Shown here: positions 17,173 through 29,600 of the stretch, piece by piece | Layout: each line of letters begins with the position of its first letter | Numbering within the stretch: the stretch's first letter is position 1 | NCBI RefSeq assembly: GCF_023522835.1 | Contig: NZ_JALCZU010000006.1 | Span: 124,001 to 188,000 of the forward strand | Direction: 5' to 3' | Length of the DNA stretch: 64,000 nucleotides | Origin: Oceanobacillus saliphilus | GTDB taxonomy: Bacteria > Bacillota > Bacilli > Bacillales > Amphibacillaceae | Translations under genes and position numbers: made by a program | Notes under the pieces: generated by a model | Databases searched by the model: none | Seen by the model: the letters and a program-made list of their open reading frames with translations, nothing else | Told to the model about the DNA's origin: nothing

Positions 17173-17259
17173 CTAGAAAACGAAGGTCGTCACCAACTTT
17201 TCGGTGACGACCTTAATAGCATTTATGCAGCTAGGAGAGTCAATTTTTTCCTGACTGTC
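17173..17259 (+). repeat. 88-base hairpin repeat, copy 4 (complete)
   Basis: Here the stem reads AAGGTCGTCACC / GGTGACGACCTT, 12 bp and perfect; relative to copy 3 both arms have changed so that pairing is kept. Then ATTTATGCAGCTAGGAGAG ... TTTTTCCTGACTGTC. It is next to the rnr terminator. Confidence 0.8.
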
Positions 17260-17264
17260 AAAAT

Positions 17265-17311
17265 AAAACTGCCCCCATTGTAATATTTCTAACAAATTAG
17301 GGGGCAGTTTT
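17265..17311 (-). terminator. Terminator of rnr
   Basis: Perfect 12-bp stem AAAACTGCCCCC / GGGGGCAGTTTT with a 23-base loop, 8 bases after the rnr stop. Confidence 0.8.
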
Positions 17312-17318
17312 AATGTTT

Positions 17319-19532
17319 TTATTTCTTATTTTTTTTCTTCTTCTTTGAATTTGTCTTATTGGTGTTAAGGGCTTTCTTATGAGGATTGCTTTTTCTCATA
17401 CTTTTCGTCTTTGGCAACCCAACAAGCTCAAAATCAACTGTATGCTCATCGGTATTGACACTGACTACTTTTACCTCGACCTCTTCCCCTATTCGATATA
17501 CATTGGCAGTCCGCTCACCAATCAGGGCATGACTGCGTTCATCGTAGTGATAATAATCATCTGTCAGATAGCTTACATGAACAAGACCTTCAATGGTGTT
17601 TTCCAATTCAATGAACATACCAAAGTTAGTCACCGAACTGATGACACCTGTATATTCTTCACCGATTTTATCTTTCATAAATTCAGCTTTTTTAAGTTCG
17701 TCTGTATCACGTTCTGCATCAACAGCTCTGCGTTCCCGCTCAGAAGTATGTCTGGCAATTTCAGGCAGTCTATCTTTCCATTGTCCTGTTGTCTTCTTAT
17801 CCAATTGATTATTGATCAAATAAGTTCGAATCAGACGATGGACAATTAAATCAGGATACCTTCTGATCGGTGATGTAAAATGTGTATAGAACTCTGTAGC
17901 AAGACCAAAGTGACCGACACCTTGAGGGTCATACTTAGCTTGCTTCATCGAGCGTAGCATCAGTTTTGAAACAATCATCTCCTCCGGTTCACCATGGATG
18001 GATTCCAAAACCTTCTGTAATGCCTGTGGGTGGACCTCATTGGATGTTCCTTTTACAGAGATACCAAGGCCCGCCAAGAAATCGAAAAACTTTTCAAGCT
18101 TTCCTTCATCGGGGTCTTCGTGAATACGGTGGATAAACGGCACATCCATCCAATGGAAGTGCTCTGCCACCGTTTCATTCGCAGCAAGCATGAATTCTTC
18201 AATCAAACGTTCTGCTACTGACCGTTCTCTGACGACGACATCAGTAGGTTTACCTGTATCATCAACAAGTACTTTCGCCTCTTTGAAATCAAAATCGATT
18301 GCACCCCGGCCAAAACGTTTTTTACGAAGAACTTCTGCAAGTTTTTCCATTTCTTCAAACATAGGCACCAATGGACTGTATTTTCCCCGAATCTCTTCAT
18401 CTCTATCTACTAAGATCTTATTGACGTCCGTATATGTCATACGCTCTGTAGTTTTAATGACACTTTGAAAAATTTCATGATTGACTACTTGGCCAGCAGC
18501 ATTTATTTCCATTTCACAACCAAGTGTCAGTCTGTCCACCTGTGGATTCAAGGAACAAATGCCATTGGATAAACGATGTGGAATCATTGGAATTACTCTA
18601 TCAACAAGGTAAACACTCGTCCCACGTTCAAATGCCTCCTTATCCATTGGAGATCCTTCTTCCACATAGTAACTGACATCGGCAATATAGACACCGAGCT
18701 TATAGTTTCCATTATCAAGCTTTTTGACCGTTACCGCATCATCAAGGTCCTTCGCGTCGGCACCATCGATTGTAACAATCATCTCATCCCGCAGATCACG
18801 ACGTCCCTTCAGTTCTTCCTCAGCAATTGACTCCGGTACATTTATTGCATGTTCTAAAACATCCTCAGGAAATTCTATGTTGATGCCGTGTTTATAAATA
18901 ATGGAAATGATATCAATTCCCGGATCATTCTTATGCCCGAGTATATGAATAATTTCCCCCTCAGCACTTTTTCTGTCTTCAGGATATTTTGTTATGCGCG
19001 CGATAACTTTATGCCCGCTGACCGCACCATGTGTACTGCCTTTCGGTATGAAGATATCATTTGGAATACGCTTATCATCTGCAATGACAAAGCCAAAAGA
19101 ACGATTATCTTCAAACGTGCCGACCACCTGGATAACAGCGCGCTCCAATATGCGAATGACTTTCCCCTCTGGTCTATTGCCGTCCACATCCGTTTTTTCA
19201 AGCCTTACTAGCACCTTATCATTATTCATTGCAGAAGCCATATCGTTTGCATGGATATAGACATCTTTTGCTTCTGTGTCATCTGGAATCAAAAAAGCAA
19301 AACCCTTGGCATGCATTTGAATTTTACCTTTAACAAGGTTCATTTTGTCAGGCAATCCGAAGCGGTTCTTGCGTGTTCGTACCAGCTCACCCTCATCTTC
19401 CAGGTCATTTAGTACTTTGATCACTTCTTTGAATTCCAGTGCATCATCAATTCCCAGTTCTCTCTCAATCTCATCAACTGCCAATGGTTTCGTACCGCTT
19501 TCTTTAAAAAATTCAAGTATTTTTTCTTTCAT
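17319..19532 (-). CDS. rnr: Ribonuclease R
   Basis: About 737 aa 3'-5' exoribonuclease that degrades structured RNA and, with tmRNA-SmpB, faulty messages. Domains in order: winged-helix N-terminus (about 1-65), two cold-shock OB folds (about 66-235), the RNB catalytic domain with [15 protein letters not shown] (metal-binding aspartates, about 255-270), [11 protein letters not shown] and [16 protein letters not shown], an S1 domain (about 625-710, [18 protein letters not shown]) and a very lysine-rich tail. The ATG at 19532 has AAGGTGA six bases upstream; a GTG three codons earlier overlaps that site. The tail of about 10 lysines among the last 15 residues is a known RNase R feature. Confidence 0.96.
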   Translation of the reverse strand: MKEKILEFFKESGTKPLAVDEIERELGIDDALEFKEVIKVLNDLEDEGELVRTRKNRFGLPDKMNLVKGKIQMHAKGFAFLIPDDTEAKDVYIHANDMASAMNNDKVLVRLEKTDVDGNRPEGKVIRILERAVIQVVGTFEDNRSFGFVIADDKRIPNDIFIPKGSTHGAVSGHKVIARITKYPEDRKSAEGEIIHILGHKNDPGIDIISIIYKHGINIEFPEDVLEHAINVPESIAEEELKGRRDLRDEMIVTIDGADAKDLDDAVTVKKLDNGNYKLGVYIADVSYYVEEGSPMDKEAFERGTSVYLVDRVIPMIPHRLSNGICSLNPQVDRLTLGCEMEINAAGQVVNHEIFQSVIKTTERMTYTDVNKILVDRDEEIRGKYSPLVPMFEEMEKLAEVLRKKRFGRGAIDFDFKEAKVLVDDTGKPTDVVVRERSVAERLIEEFMLAANETVAEHFHWMDVPFIHRIHEDPDEGKLEKFFDFLAGLGISVKGTSNEVHPQALQKVLESIHGEPEEMIVSKLMLRSMKQAKYDPQGVGHFGLATEFYTHFTSPIRRYPDLIVHRLIRTYLINNQLDKKTTGQWKDRLPEIARHTSERERRAVDAERDTDELKKAEFMKDKIGEEYTGVISSVTNFGMFIELENTIEGLVHVSYLTDDYYHYDERSHALIGERTANVYRIGEEVEVKVVSVNTDEHTVDFELVGLPKTKSMRKSNPHKKALNTNKTNSKKKKKNKK

Positions 19533-19581
19533 TTCATTCACCTTCTTTCTTAGTATTCTTAACCTTTTTTCCTTAATATAA

Positions 19582-20328
19582 TCATATTTTCCAATCCAAG
19601 CCCTCTAAAAATTGAAAGATATCCTCATGCAGCTGTTCTTTCTCTTTACCTAATGTGATTACATGTCCAGATTCTTCATACCATTTGATATCTTTTTGAT
19701 CCGATTCAACATTCTCATAAATATAGGTTGCGCTTTCGGTATTGATGATTTGATCTTTTCTCGCTTGAACGACAAAAACTGGTGTATATATTGTATCTAC
19801 ATTTTTTTTTACATCTGTGATAGTTTTACCCAATTCCACAAAAAGATCTTTTGAATTTTCGACTAGTAGTGCAACCTCTTCCGTAATCGTTGCATCATCC
19901 ATTTGTTCAAGCTGCTTATATTCTTTTGCAAACATTCTAAATGCTTGCGATAGCTCTGTTTCATTATCGTAAAACATTGGAGCACACATTGGTATCATTG
20001 CTTTTATATTTTCTGAATATGCCAGCTTCAACCCCAATACACCTCCAAGCGACAATCCTGCAACAGCTATTTCTTCATAGCCAAGCTGTTTTAAATGGTA
20101 CAATCCTTTTTTTACATCTTCCCACCACTGATCAGGGTTGGTATGGATAAGTTCTTCCGGTGGTAGCCCATGTCCTCTGTAAATTGGCGCATGGCTAGTA
20201 TACCCTTTTTTTTCTAAAAATCTACCTAGCATCCTTACATCTGCAGAATGACCGGTAAATCCATGCAATAGTAAAACGGCCCGAGGGCCTGCTTCAAATG
20301 TAAAGGGTTTTGGTTGTTTTATTTTCAT
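19582..20328 (-). CDS. est: Carboxylesterase (YvaK/Est30-like alpha/beta hydrolase)
   Basis: 248 aa alpha/beta hydrolase. [17 protein letters not shown] (about 18-34) supplies the oxyanion part, [14 protein letters not shown] (about 90-103) the nucleophile elbow with the catalytic Ser, a late ARKDQIIN segment the Asp, and [10 protein letters not shown] the His. These are characteristic of the Geobacillus Est30 / B. subtilis YvaK type, which acts on short-chain esters. Conserved position between secG and rnr. GGAG lies 10 bases before the ATG, and the stop is 49 bases from rnr's start, so both may share a transcript. Confidence 0.92.
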   Translation of the reverse strand: MKIKQPKPFTFEAGPRAVLLLHGFTGHSADVRMLGRFLEKKGYTSHAPIYRGHGLPPEELIHTNPDQWWEDVKKGLYHLKQLGYEEIAVAGLSLGGVLGLKLAYSENIKAMIPMCAPMFYDNETELSQAFRMFAKEYKQLEQMDDATITEEVALLVENSKDLFVELGKTITDVKKNVDTIYTPVFVVQARKDQIINTESATYIYENVESDQKDIKWYEESGHVITLGKEKEQLHEDIFQFLEGLDWKI

Positions 20329-20391
20329 TAATTTGCATCTCCTTACACGTCCTATTATTACTCTACCCCATATGTATAACTATACAACATA

Positions 20392-20460
20392 TTAGAAGAC
20401 TTGGTTATCACGAAGCCTTACGCTGACAGCCTTCCTTGCACTCATGTTCTGAAGAGTTCT
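20392..20460 (+). repeat. 88-base hairpin repeat, copy 5 (degenerate)
   Basis: TTAGAAGACTTGGTTATCAC ... GCTGACAGCCTTCCTTGCACTC aligned to the family; the hairpin is only partly paired. Located between the secG terminator and the est start. Confidence 0.6.
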
Positions 20461-20481
20461 AATTAGTTCTAACTGACAAAA

Positions 20482-20512
20482 CAAAAAACCCTTATCACAG
20501 CTATGATAAGGG
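20482..20512 (-). terminator. Terminator of secG
   Basis: CCCTTATCA / TGATAAGGG, 9-bp stem, 6-base loop, followed on the minus strand by TTTTTTG; it starts 8 bases after the stop codon. Confidence 0.85.
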
Positions 20513-20519
20513 ATTAGTT

Positions 20520-20753
20520 CTATTGTAATACATATGCACTTAAAAAGGCTAATACGAAAAACAGAATTCCGGTAACTACCGTTCCACGATGCAAAATCAA
20601 GTCTGCACCACGTGCTTTTTGTTTTCCGAATAATTGTTCAGCACCTCCAGAAATAGCTCCAGAAAGTCCTGCGCTTTTTCCTGATTGCAATAATACAAAA
20701 GCAATCATGACTATTGAATCGATGACTAATAATACATTAACTAAACCTGCCAT
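20520..20753 (-). CDS. secG: Preprotein translocase subunit SecG
   Basis: 77 aa, two hydrophobic segments (about 4-22 and 55-75) joined by a loop with [27 protein letters not shown], the family hallmark. It assists SecYE in protein export. GGAGG stands 12 bases before the ATG. Position ahead of est and rnr is the conserved Bacillus order, though a terminator and a repeat now separate it from est. Confidence 0.95.
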   Translation of the reverse strand: MAGLVNVLLVIDSIVMIAFVLLQSGKSAGLSGAISGGAEQLFGKQKARGADLILHRGTVVTGILFFVLAFLSAYVLQ

Positions 20754-20925
20754 GTTCCCACGACACCTCCTGTATCCGACAAATACCTACTAATTACTTT
20801 ATCAAACGTTGAATTGAATAGCAAGCAAAATTTCATTGATAGTGTGTTATGTTTGTACCTACATAAATAAATCTAATACATATATAATTATATGGAAAAC
20901 GATTTTTAAGTTTGGAGTGATCATG

Positions 20926-21840
20926 ATGGAAAGTTCATTTTGGCTTACAATGGAAGATCATGTCGAGGTCTATATAAAAAAATGGACCAACGAAAATAGA
21001 AAACCAAAAGCGATTATTCAGCTTGCACATGGAATGGTAGAACATATTAATCGTTACGGTGCATTTGCCAATTACTTGGTGGAACAGGGTTTTGATGTAT
21101 TCGGTAATGATCATCGCGGTCATGGAAAAACAGGTGAAAGACAAGGACTGCAAGGATATTTTGCAGATGAGGATGGCTTTTCCACGGCAACAAATGACCT
21201 TTTCGAAATAACAAACCATGTAAAAGAGAACTATCCAGGAATACCGATATTTTTGATTGGGCATAGTATGGGTTCCTTTTTGGCCAGAAACTATATTCAA
21301 ACACATAGTGAATCAGTACAGGGAGTTGTACTGACTGGAACAGGTTATTACCCAAAAGCAGTTTCCTTGACCGGAAAAAGTCTCGCTGCACTTCTTCCTC
21401 CTAAAGAACAATCACCAATTATGAATCGATTGACCTTCTGCAGGAATAATAAGAAAATAAAAGAACGAAAGAATGGGTTTGAATGGCTGACCCGGGATGA
21501 AACAGTAGTTGAGGATTATATAAAGGATCCTTTTTCCGGATTTATTCCTACAAGTCGTTTTTTCTATGATCTGCTGACAGGTGTTATGTCGATGCAAAAC
21601 AATAAACAAAATAAATCTGTCCGAAAAAACCTGCCCTTACTTCTCCTAAGTGGGGATGCTGATCCTATTGGAAACTATGCAAAAGGAATCTGGAAAACCG
21701 CAAAAATCTATCAAAAAGCAGGACTTGAGAATGTCACTGTAATGCTCTTCACAGATGGACGGCATGAGTTATTGAATGAAATTAATAGAGATGAAATCTT
21801 TAAAATGTTATGTAAATGGCTTAAATCCCAACTTCCTTAA
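20926..21840 (+). CDS. Lysophospholipase / monoacylglycerol lipase-like hydrolase
   Basis: 304 aa alpha/beta hydrolase of the Hydrolase_4 (PldB/MGLL) family: LAHGMVEHINRYG (about 34-46), GNDHRGHGKTG (about 62-72), IGHSMGSFLARNY (about 115-127, catalytic Ser), SGDADPIG (Asp) and DGRHELLNE (His). It probably cleaves monoacylglycerols or lysophospholipids. The ATG at 20926 has GGAGTGA at good distance; the ATG just before it is also possible. A longer frame upstream begins in AT-rich leader sequence without a ribosome site. First of two plus-strand genes; ptsI follows after 94 bases. Confidence 0.87.
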   Translation: MESSFWLTMEDHVEVYIKKWTNENRKPKAIIQLAHGMVEHINRYGAFANYLVEQGFDVFGNDHRGHGKTGERQGLQGYFADEDGFSTATNDLFEITNHVKENYPGIPIFLIGHSMGSFLARNYIQTHSESVQGVVLTGTGYYPKAVSLTGKSLAALLPPKEQSPIMNRLTFCRNNKKIKERKNGFEWLTRDETVVEDYIKDPFSGFIPTSRFFYDLLTGVMSMQNNKQNKSVRKNLPLLLLSGDADPIGNYAKGIWKTAKIYQKAGLENVTVMLFTDGRHELLNEINRDEIFKMLCKWLKSQLP

Positions 21841-21934
21841 ACGCTTCCCTTGCATGTGTTAAAGCAACTGTTTAAAATAGAAATGGACAGGAAAATTACT
21901 AGTAAACCTTCCATAGAAAGGATGACAACTAGAA

Positions 21935-23647
21935 ATGAAAAAAATAGAAGGAATCGCAGCGTCAACTGGAATAGCTATTGCAAAAGTGTATGAATTGAAA
22001 GCACCAGATTTAACATTTGAAAATGTGACGATAGATAATCCAGATCAGGAAATCGAAAGGCTTGATGAAGCACTGAAAATTTCGATGCAGGAATTAGAAA
22101 AAATTAAAGTACATACGAAGAAGGAAATCGGCGACGAACATGCCGAAATTTTTTCTGCCCATTTACTTATTTTAAGTGATCCGGAACTGATTAATCCAAT
22201 GAAGGATAAAATTAGTACAGATAAAGTAAATGCAGAAGTAGCTTTGAGCGAAGTAACGAATATGTTTATCGACATGTTCAAAAATATGGAAAATGAATAC
22301 ATGCGCGAGCGTGCTGCTGATATACAGGATGTTACAAAAAGGGTAATGGCACATTTATTGGATGTGAATTTCCCTGACCCAGCGTTGATCAATGAACAGG
22401 TAATCGTCATCGCAAATGACCTCACTCCATCTGATACTGCTCAATTAAACCGTGAGTTCGTAAAAGGGTTTGCAACAGATATCGGTGGTCGTACCTCCCA
22501 TTCTGCAATTATGGCTAGGTCACTTGAAATACCAGCCGTTGTTGGTACTAAAAACATTACAGCCTCTGTCTCCAAAGATGACATAGTTATTGTGGATGGA
22601 ATGGAAGGTAAAGTCATTATCAATCCAACAGATGAAGAACTGGAATCCTATCGTAAGAAACAGGACTCCTTTGCTGCACAGCAACAAGAATGGGCAAAAT
22701 TGAAAGATGAGCCAACTTTCTCCAGCGATGGTGAACAAGTAGAGCTGGCAGCCAATATTGGTACACCTGATGATGTTGAAGGCGTACTTAATAATGGCGG
22801 AGAAGGAATTGGCCTATATCGTACAGAGTTTTTATATATGGGTAAATCAGAACTCCCTACTGAAGAGGAGCAATATGAAGCATACAAGTCAGTACTCGAG
22901 CAAATGGGTGACAAACCAGTTGTTGTAAGAACATTGGATGTCGGTGGAGATAAAGAACTTAGCTATTTGGATCTGCCAAAAGAACTCAATCCCTTCCTGG
23001 GGTATCGTGCAATTCGCTTCTGTCTCGAAAATGAGCATGTATTCCGTCCGCAATTACGTGCATTATTGCGTGCAAGTGTCCATGGCAATTTGAAAATTAT
23101 GTTCCCTATGATTGCAACACTGGAAGAGTTTCGCCAGGCAAAAGCCATGTTACTCGATGAGAAAGAAGCATTACAATCAGATGGCGTGAAAGTTTCTAAT
23201 GATATCGAAGTAGGTATCATGGTTGAAATCCCATCTACCGCTGTTATTGCTAAACAGTTTGCCAAAGAAGTCGATTTCTTCAGCATCGGCACAAATGATT
23301 TAATCCAGTATACAATGGCTGCCGATCGTATGAATGAGCAGGTTTCCTATTTATATCAACCATACCATCCGGCTATTTTAAATCTGATTCATACCGTTAT
23401 TGAAGCAGCTCACAAAGAAGGAAAATGGGTTGGCATGTGTGGAGAGATGGCTGGGGATTCCATTGCCATTCCAATTCTGCTCGGCCTTGGGCTTGATGAA
23501 TTCAGCATGAGTGCAACATCCATTTTACCTGCAAGAACACAAATTCTTAGTCTGTCCAAAAAAGAAATGGCTTCCTACAAAGAACAGTTGCTTTCCATGG
23601 GTACAGAAGAAGAAGTCGTAGCATTTATTAACGAAAAAACGGAATAA
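21935..23647 (+). CDS. ptsI: PTS Enzyme I (phosphoenolpyruvate-protein phosphotransferase)
   Basis: 570 aa cytosolic enzyme that passes phosphate from PEP to HPr. HPr-binding helical domain (about 30-140), swivelling domain with the active-site motif [12 protein letters not shown] (His189), and the PEP-binding barrel with [14 protein letters not shown] (about 286-299), [37 protein letters not shown] and GMCGEMAGD (Cys near 501). All catalytic groups are present. In most Bacillaceae ptsI follows ptsH directly; here ptsH is absent and an esterase-like gene precedes it. AGAAAGGATGA lies 9 bases before the ATG. Confidence 0.97.
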   Translation: MKKIEGIAASTGIAIAKVYELKAPDLTFENVTIDNPDQEIERLDEALKISMQELEKIKVHTKKEIGDEHAEIFSAHLLILSDPELINPMKDKISTDKVNAEVALSEVTNMFIDMFKNMENEYMRERAADIQDVTKRVMAHLLDVNFPDPALINEQVIVIANDLTPSDTAQLNREFVKGFATDIGGRTSHSAIMARSLEIPAVVGTKNITASVSKDDIVIVDGMEGKVIINPTDEELESYRKKQDSFAAQQQEWAKLKDEPTFSSDGEQVELAANIGTPDDVEGVLNNGGEGIGLYRTEFLYMGKSELPTEEEQYEAYKSVLEQMGDKPVVVRTLDVGGDKELSYLDLPKELNPFLGYRAIRFCLENEHVFRPQLRALLRASVHGNLKIMFPMIATLEEFRQAKAMLLDEKEALQSDGVKVSNDIEVGIMVEIPSTAVIAKQFAKEVDFFSIGTNDLIQYTMAADRMNEQVSYLYQPYHPAILNLIHTVIEAAHKEGKWVGMCGEMAGDSIAIPILLGLGLDEFSMSATSILPARTQILSLSKKEMASYKEQLLSMGTEEEVVAFINEKTE

Positions 23648-23653
23648 ACCTTG

Positions 23654-23694
23654 AAAGCGTTCCCCTTCAATGAATGAAGAGGAACGCTTTTTTT
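23654..23694 (+). terminator. Terminator of ptsI
   Basis: AAAGCGTTCC / GGAACGCTTT, 10-bp perfect stem, then TTTTTTT. The following 100 bases contain a CTCCAGCGCC...GCTCGGGAC stretch reminiscent of Bacillus intergenic repeats, but one copy alone is not enough to call it. Confidence 0.88.
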
Positions 23695-23803
23695 GGAAGG
23701 TAAGAAATTTAAAAATTTTAGCATCAATTACTACTTATACCTAAAGAACCATATCAAGCTCCAGCGCCTTTTGCTCGGGACTTCCCTTTTCCTAGGTTTG
23801 CGG

Positions 23804-24382
23804 TTATTCCTTGATGACTTCTAACTTCTCTTCTATAGGGGTCCTGCCTTTATTTCTTGCAACTTTTTCAGGATAGCCGATTTGCAAGACAGCTGCAATT
23901 TTTATCTGATTGACATCGAGACCAAGATCCTTCATAAACAGAGGATCATGCATATACGGCGTGATTGTCCAAAGCATGCCAACTCCATATTCCCAAGCAG
24001 CGAGCTGGCTATTTTGAATAAAGGCAGCTACTGATGCATATTCCTCTTCATATCGGACAGGGTCTTCAGGCTTCTCGAAATAAATGAGAGCATGGTGCGG
24101 AATCGCCATTAGGAATTGTCTCATCGATTTTATCATTTGTAATGTCTTTGGTTCCTCATCATCATTTATCATTCCGATTCGCTGATAGCTTGATAGAATG
24201 GTATCAATAAAAGCTTGTTTTCCTTTTGACTGATATAATTTTATTTCCCATGACTCGGTCATATAATGCGAAGGTGCATAGGAACCATATGTAAAAATCT
24301 CTTTTAATATTTCATTACTGACCTCTTGTTTTTTAAATGAATGAGTCGAGCGCCTTTCCTTGATTGTGTTTAAAATATCCAT
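23804..24382 (-). CDS. Nitroreductase-family flavoprotein
   Basis: 192 aa, typical for the FMN-dependent nitroreductase fold. The N-terminal TIKERRSTHSFKKQEVS (about 6-22) holds the FMN-phosphate binding arginines, YGSYAPSHYMTESWEI resembles the conserved A-P-S-x-x-N/T block, and IAAVLQIGYPEK (about 165-176) is the C-terminal glycine/proline motif. It may reduce nitro- or quinone-type compounds with NAD(P)H; the substrate cannot be stated. Monocistronic between a degenerate repeat and the ptsI terminator. GGAGG lies 6 bases before the ATG. Confidence 0.88.
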   Translation of the reverse strand: MDILNTIKERRSTHSFKKQEVSNEILKEIFTYGSYAPSHYMTESWEIKLYQSKGKQAFIDTILSSYQRIGMINDDEEPKTLQMIKSMRQFLMAIPHHALIYFEKPEDPVRYEEEYASVAAFIQNSQLAAWEYGVGMLWTITPYMHDPLFMKDLGLDVNQIKIAAVLQIGYPEKVARNKGRTPIEEKLEVIKE

Positions 24383-24464
24383 GCTTTACCTCCACTGGTT
24401 AAAGGGTATACCCTCATTATAAACCGTTGTCCACCCTTTTGCTTCATCTATTATTCAGAAGCAT

Positions 24465-24585
24465 TGCCCTGACATGGTTGTCATTAAGTCCATGAAAGAT
24501 CGGGAATCATCCATTTAAATACTATCCAATGTTTCCTTATTGCCTGTACGTATGCAGGTAGGAAAGTTTTATGCTTTTCACCTAT
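24465..24585 (+). repeat. 88-base hairpin repeat, copy 6 (degenerate, with insertion)
   Basis: The left part GGTTGTCATTAAG and the right part GTATGCAGGTAGGAAAGTTTT are recognisable, but about 50 unrelated bases separate them. It lies between the eno terminator and the nitroreductase start. Confidence 0.5.
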
Positions 24586-24588
24586 CAA

Positions 24589-24618
24589 AAAAAGAGACAG
24601 ATTTCTCTGCCTCTTTTT
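24589..24618 (-). terminator. Terminator of the glycolytic operon (after eno)
   Basis: AAAAAGAG ... CTCTTTTT with extra CAGA/TCTG pairing across a bulge, then T-rich sequence on the minus strand, 14 bases past the eno stop. Confidence 0.8.
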
Positions 24619-24631
24619 CATGTGTAATGAT

Positions 24632-25945
<1,314 letters not shown>

Positions 25946-25969
25946 TTAGTTTGATTAATGATTTTAAAT

Positions 25970-27508
25970 TTATTTAATAATCAATGACTCTCCAGTCATT
26001 TCTTCCGGTTTTGCTACGTTCAATAGGTCTAACAGTGTCGGCGCAAGATCAGCTAAAATACCGCCGTCCCGCAATGTAATGCCATCCTTTATGACGATAA
26101 CCGGTACCGGATTTGTTGTATGAGCAGTCATAGGTGTGCCTTCCATTGTAACAACTTCATCAGAATTACCGTGATCTGCGGTAATAATGGCATTCCCACC
26201 AAGTTCAATGATTTTATCTACTATTTTGCCGAGACATTCATCCACTGCTTCGATCGCATCGATGGTTGGCTGCAGCATCCCGGAATGTCCAACCATATCC
26301 GGATTAGCAAAGTTTAGAATGATTGCATTTTGTTCACCTTTATCCAATTCAGCCAATAATGCATCCGTAACTTCGTAAGCACTCATTTCCGGCTTAAGAT
26401 CATAGGTTGCAACCTTTGGTGAATCAATCAGTATCCTTGTTTCACCTGGAAATTCCTGTTCGCGTCCACCACTCATGAAGAAGGTGACATGCGGATATTT
26501 TTCCGTTTCAGCGATTCGCAACTGTTTCAGATTATGTTGTGCCAAAACCTCACCGACCGTATTATCGAGATTGATTGGTTCATATGCAACATAACCATTC
26601 ACGGTTTCACTGAAATTGGTAAGCATTACAAAGTCAAGGTCTTTTGGTACGTTCTCGCCCCGGTCAAAATCACGGAAATCCATATTTGTAAATGTACGGG
26701 AAATCTGAATAGCTCTGTCCGGGCGGAAATTATAAAAGATGATGGAATCGTTGTCCTGAATCGTCCCAATAGGCTCATCATTTTCATCGACCATTACAGA
26801 TGGAATGACGAATTCGTCGTGAATTCCATTGGCATAGTTGTCTTCAATGACATCCATTGGGTTTTTATATTTTGGCCCTTTCCCATGTACCATGGTATCA
26901 TACGATTTCTGTACACGGTCCCAGCGTTTATCACGATCCATTGAATAGTAACGACCGGAAATGGTAGCAAATTGTCCCACTCCAAGTTCACGCATCTTTT
27001 CTTCTGTCTGTTGAATGTATTTGCCTGCTGTTTGAGGACCAACATCACGGCCATCTAAGAATGCATGGACGTAAACATTATCTAAATCACTATCTTTTGC
27101 CAGTTTCAGTAAGGCAAATAAGTGATTGATATGACTGTGCACGCCACCATCAGACAACAGCCCAAACAAATGCAGTGCTTTATTGTTTGTTTTCGCATGA
27201 TGGATTGATTTCAGGAATGCTTCTACCTTAAAGAAATCCCCTTCTTCAATTGACATGTTTACACGGGTCAGACTCTGATAAACAATTCGTCCGGCACCAA
27301 TGTTTAGATGTCCAACTTCGGAATTGCCCATTTGGCCTTCCGGTAACCCTACAGCATTGCCACTTGCTTTTAGCTGGTTATGTGCATACTGATTCCAGTA
27401 CCTGTCAAAGTTAGGGGTATTTGCTTGTTTTACCGCATTTCCTTTTTCTTCATCCCGAATCGCAAAACCGTCCAGGATGATTAATGCCGCTAATTTTTCT
27501 TGACTCAT
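25970..27508 (-). CDS. gpmI: Cofactor-independent (2,3-bisphosphoglycerate-independent) phosphoglycerate mutase
   Basis: 512 aa metalloenzyme of the alkaline-phosphatase superfamily, interconverting 3- and 2-phosphoglycerate. LIILDGFAI holds the first metal Asp, [14 protein letters not shown] the phospho-Ser (about residue 62), [14 protein letters not shown] and [14 protein letters not shown] form the phosphoglycerate-binding domain, and NPDMVGHSG with [11 protein letters not shown] the remaining Mn ligands. The ATG lies within the tpiA stop (4-base ATGA overlap), showing tight coupling. Requires Mn2+ and in spore formers is pH-sensitive (known of the family). Confidence 0.97.
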   Translation of the reverse strand: MSQEKLAALIILDGFAIRDEEKGNAVKQANTPNFDRYWNQYAHNQLKASGNAVGLPEGQMGNSEVGHLNIGAGRIVYQSLTRVNMSIEEGDFFKVEAFLKSIHHAKTNNKALHLFGLLSDGGVHSHINHLFALLKLAKDSDLDNVYVHAFLDGRDVGPQTAGKYIQQTEEKMRELGVGQFATISGRYYSMDRDKRWDRVQKSYDTMVHGKGPKYKNPMDVIEDNYANGIHDEFVIPSVMVDENDEPIGTIQDNDSIIFYNFRPDRAIQISRTFTNMDFRDFDRGENVPKDLDFVMLTNFSETVNGYVAYEPINLDNTVGEVLAQHNLKQLRIAETEKYPHVTFFMSGGREQEFPGETRILIDSPKVATYDLKPEMSAYEVTDALLAELDKGEQNAIILNFANPDMVGHSGMLQPTIDAIEAVDECLGKIVDKIIELGGNAIITADHGNSDEVVTMEGTPMTAHTTNPVPVIVIKDGITLRDGGILADLAPTLLDLLNVAKPEEMTGESLIIK

Positions 27509-28263
27509 TTTGTACCTGCCTCCACTAACTGCAGAAATGATTCTGCCTCAAGACTTGCACCGCCGACTAAAGCACCATCAATATCAGATTGGCTCAACAG
27601 TTCTTCTACATTAGCCGGTTTTACACTTCCGCCATATTGAATGACGACTTTTTCAGCAATAGTTTCTGATGTTGCTTTTTTAATTACCTGTCTAATATGT
27701 GCGCAAACTTCATTGGCGTCCTCACTTGAAGCCGTTTTCCCTGTGCCAATTGCCCATACAGGCTCATATGCCACAATTGTTTCAGCAATCTGTTCATCGG
27801 ACAGCCCTTCAATAGCTTTTTCCACTTGCGTTCCGACAAGGGTCATCGTTTCATTTGCTTCGCGCTGTTCCAATGTTTCACCTACACAGACAATCGGAGT
27901 AAGTCCATGATTAAATGCTGCATGTGTTTTCTTATTTACGGTTTCATCCGTCTCCGCAAAAAATTCCCGACGCTCAGAATGTCCAATTACAACATGGGAA
28001 ACTCCCAGGTCTTTCAGCATAACCGGACTAACTTCTCCGGTATATGCTCCATTATCGTCGAAATGCATATTTTGTGCTGCCACTTTTAATTTTGTTCCAT
28101 TCGTTTGTTCAACGAGTGAAGAAAGGTATGGGAATGGTGCACACACAATAGCTTCTACCTGATCAGTTTCAGGAACTTTTGATGCTACCTCGTCAACAAA
28201 TTGATTTGCTTCTGCTAAAACCTTATTCATTTTCCAGTTTCCAGCGATTACTTTTTTACGCAT
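27505..28263 (-). CDS. tpiA: Triose-phosphate isomerase
   Basis: 252 aa. Interconverts dihydroxyacetone phosphate and glyceraldehyde-3-phosphate. [13 protein letters not shown] holds the Asn and Lys of the active site, [12 protein letters not shown] the catalytic His, [15 protein letters not shown] the catalytic Glu and the flexible loop 6, and [11 protein letters not shown] plus GALVGGASL the phosphate-binding loops. Start at ATG 28263 with GAGAGGTGA 5 bases upstream; an upstream in-frame extension has no ribosome site. 29 bases after pgk. Confidence 0.98.
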   Translation of the reverse strand: MRKKVIAGNWKMNKVLAEANQFVDEVASKVPETDQVEAIVCAPFPYLSSLVEQTNGTKLKVAAQNMHFDDNGAYTGEVSPVMLKDLGVSHVVIGHSERREFFAETDETVNKKTHAAFNHGLTPIVCVGETLEQREANETMTLVGTQVEKAIEGLSDEQIAETIVAYEPVWAIGTGKTASSEDANEVCAHIRQVIKKATSETIAEKVVIQYGGSVKPANVEELLSQSDIDGALVGGASLEAESFLQLVEAGTK

Positions 28264-28292
28264 TGTCTCACCTCTCGAATTCGTCATAGAAA

Positions 28293-29474
28293 TTATTTAT
28301 CATCTAGAGCTGCTACACCTGGTAAAACTTTCCCTTCCATAAATTCAAGGGAAGCTCCACCTCCAGTTGAAACGTGATCCATTTCAGCGGCAAGGTCAAA
28401 TTTCTCGACTGCTGCCGCAGAATCTCCGCCTCCAATAATGGAGAATCCTTCTGTTTCTGCCAATGCTTCTGCTACAGCTTTTGTACCTCCGGCGAACGGG
28501 TTCATTTCAAAAACCCCCATTGGTCCATTCCATATAATCAGTTTTGATTCCGCAACGATATTACTGTATGTTTCTCTTGTTTTTGGTCCTATATCCAATG
28601 CTTCCCAGTCTGCAGGAATTTGATCAATATCTACAATTTTAGTGTTAGCTGATTCCGAAAAATCATCAGCAACAACTGCGTCAACTGGAAGAACAAAGTT
28701 AACACCTTTTTCTTCCGCTTTCTTCATAAATTGTTTGGCAAGATCAATTTTATCTTCTTCGAGTAATGATTTCCCAACTTCATGGCCCTGGGCTTTTATG
28801 AACGTGTACGCAAGACCTCCACCAATAATTAGGTTATCCACTTTTTCCAGTAGGTTATCAATCACATTAATTTTATCTTTTACTTTAGCACCACCAATGA
28901 TTGCCGTGAAAGGACGTTCAGGTTCACTAAGTGCATTGCCAAGAGCTGCAATTTCTTTTTCCATCAAGTAGCCAGCTGCAGCGGGAAGCTTTTCGGCAAC
29001 ACCTGTTGTGGAGGCATGTGCGCGGTGTGCTGCACCGAAGGCATCATTAACATATACATCAGCCATATCCGCAAAAGCTTGAGCCAATTCAGGGTCATTC
29101 TTTTCTTCTCCAGCTTCAAAACGCACATTTTCAATTAATAAAATGTCTCCGTCATTCAATTGAGAAATAGCTTCATTTACTTCGTCACCATAAACAGAAT
29201 CCGTTTTAACTACTTCTTTTCCAATTAAATCACTTAAATGTTTGGCAACAGGATCCAAACGCAAATCTTCAACAGCCTGTCCTTTTGGCCGTCCCAGATG
29301 GCTTGCTAATATAACGATAGCTCCTTGCTCTGTTAAATGCTTAATCGTCGGCAATGCTGCTCTGATACGAGTATCATCCGTTATGGACCCATCCTTCAAT
29401 GGGACGTTAAAGTCTACACGGCAAAATACTTTTTTTCCTTTTACATCAAGGTCTTGAAGTGTTTTTTTGTTCAT
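28293..29474 (-). CDS. pgk: Phosphoglycerate kinase
   Basis: 393 aa. Makes ATP from 1,3-bisphosphoglycerate. [44 protein letters not shown], and the nucleotide end [23 protein letters not shown] and [12 protein letters not shown] are all intact. AGGAGGG is 6 bases before the ATG. A 214-base gap to gapA holds a strong terminator; after it a TATAAT stands (29549-29554) but with no good -35, next to an AAGCGCTT palindrome, so a separate pgk promoter is possible but unproven. Read-through plus processing, as known in B. subtilis, is the other option. Confidence 0.98.
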   Translation of the reverse strand: MNKKTLQDLDVKGKKVFCRVDFNVPLKDGSITDDTRIRAALPTIKHLTEQGAIVILASHLGRPKGQAVEDLRLDPVAKHLSDLIGKEVVKTDSVYGDEVNEAISQLNDGDILLIENVRFEAGEEKNDPELAQAFADMADVYVNDAFGAAHRAHASTTGVAEKLPAAAGYLMEKEIAALGNALSEPERPFTAIIGGAKVKDKINVIDNLLEKVDNLIIGGGLAYTFIKAQGHEVGKSLLEEDKIDLAKQFMKKAEEKGVNFVLPVDAVVADDFSESANTKIVDIDQIPADWEALDIGPKTRETYSNIVAESKLIIWNGPMGVFEMNPFAGGTKAVAEALAETEGFSIIGGGDSAAAVEKFDLAAEMDHVSTGGGASLEFMEGKVLPGVAALDDK

Positions 29475-29600
29475 GCTAAACCCTCCTAATTTTGGCCTAT
29501 GTACAAGCTGATTGTAATCGATTTCCCCAAATTACCTCAGTCGTAACCATTATATACTATCAAACGCATAAGCGCTTGTTACAGTACGAGATTAAAAATT

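Noticed and set aside
23745-23800. CTCCAGCGCC...GCTCGGGAC stretch similar to intergenic repeats I recall from Bacillus
   Set aside because: Only one copy in the window and no internal pairing, so it cannot be supported from this sequence.
29540-29580. Possible pgk promoter with TATAAT and an AAGCGCTT palindrome resembling a cre site
   Set aside because: No acceptable -35 at 16-18 bases and the palindrome lacks the TG/CA ends of cre; kept only as a remark in the pgk entry.
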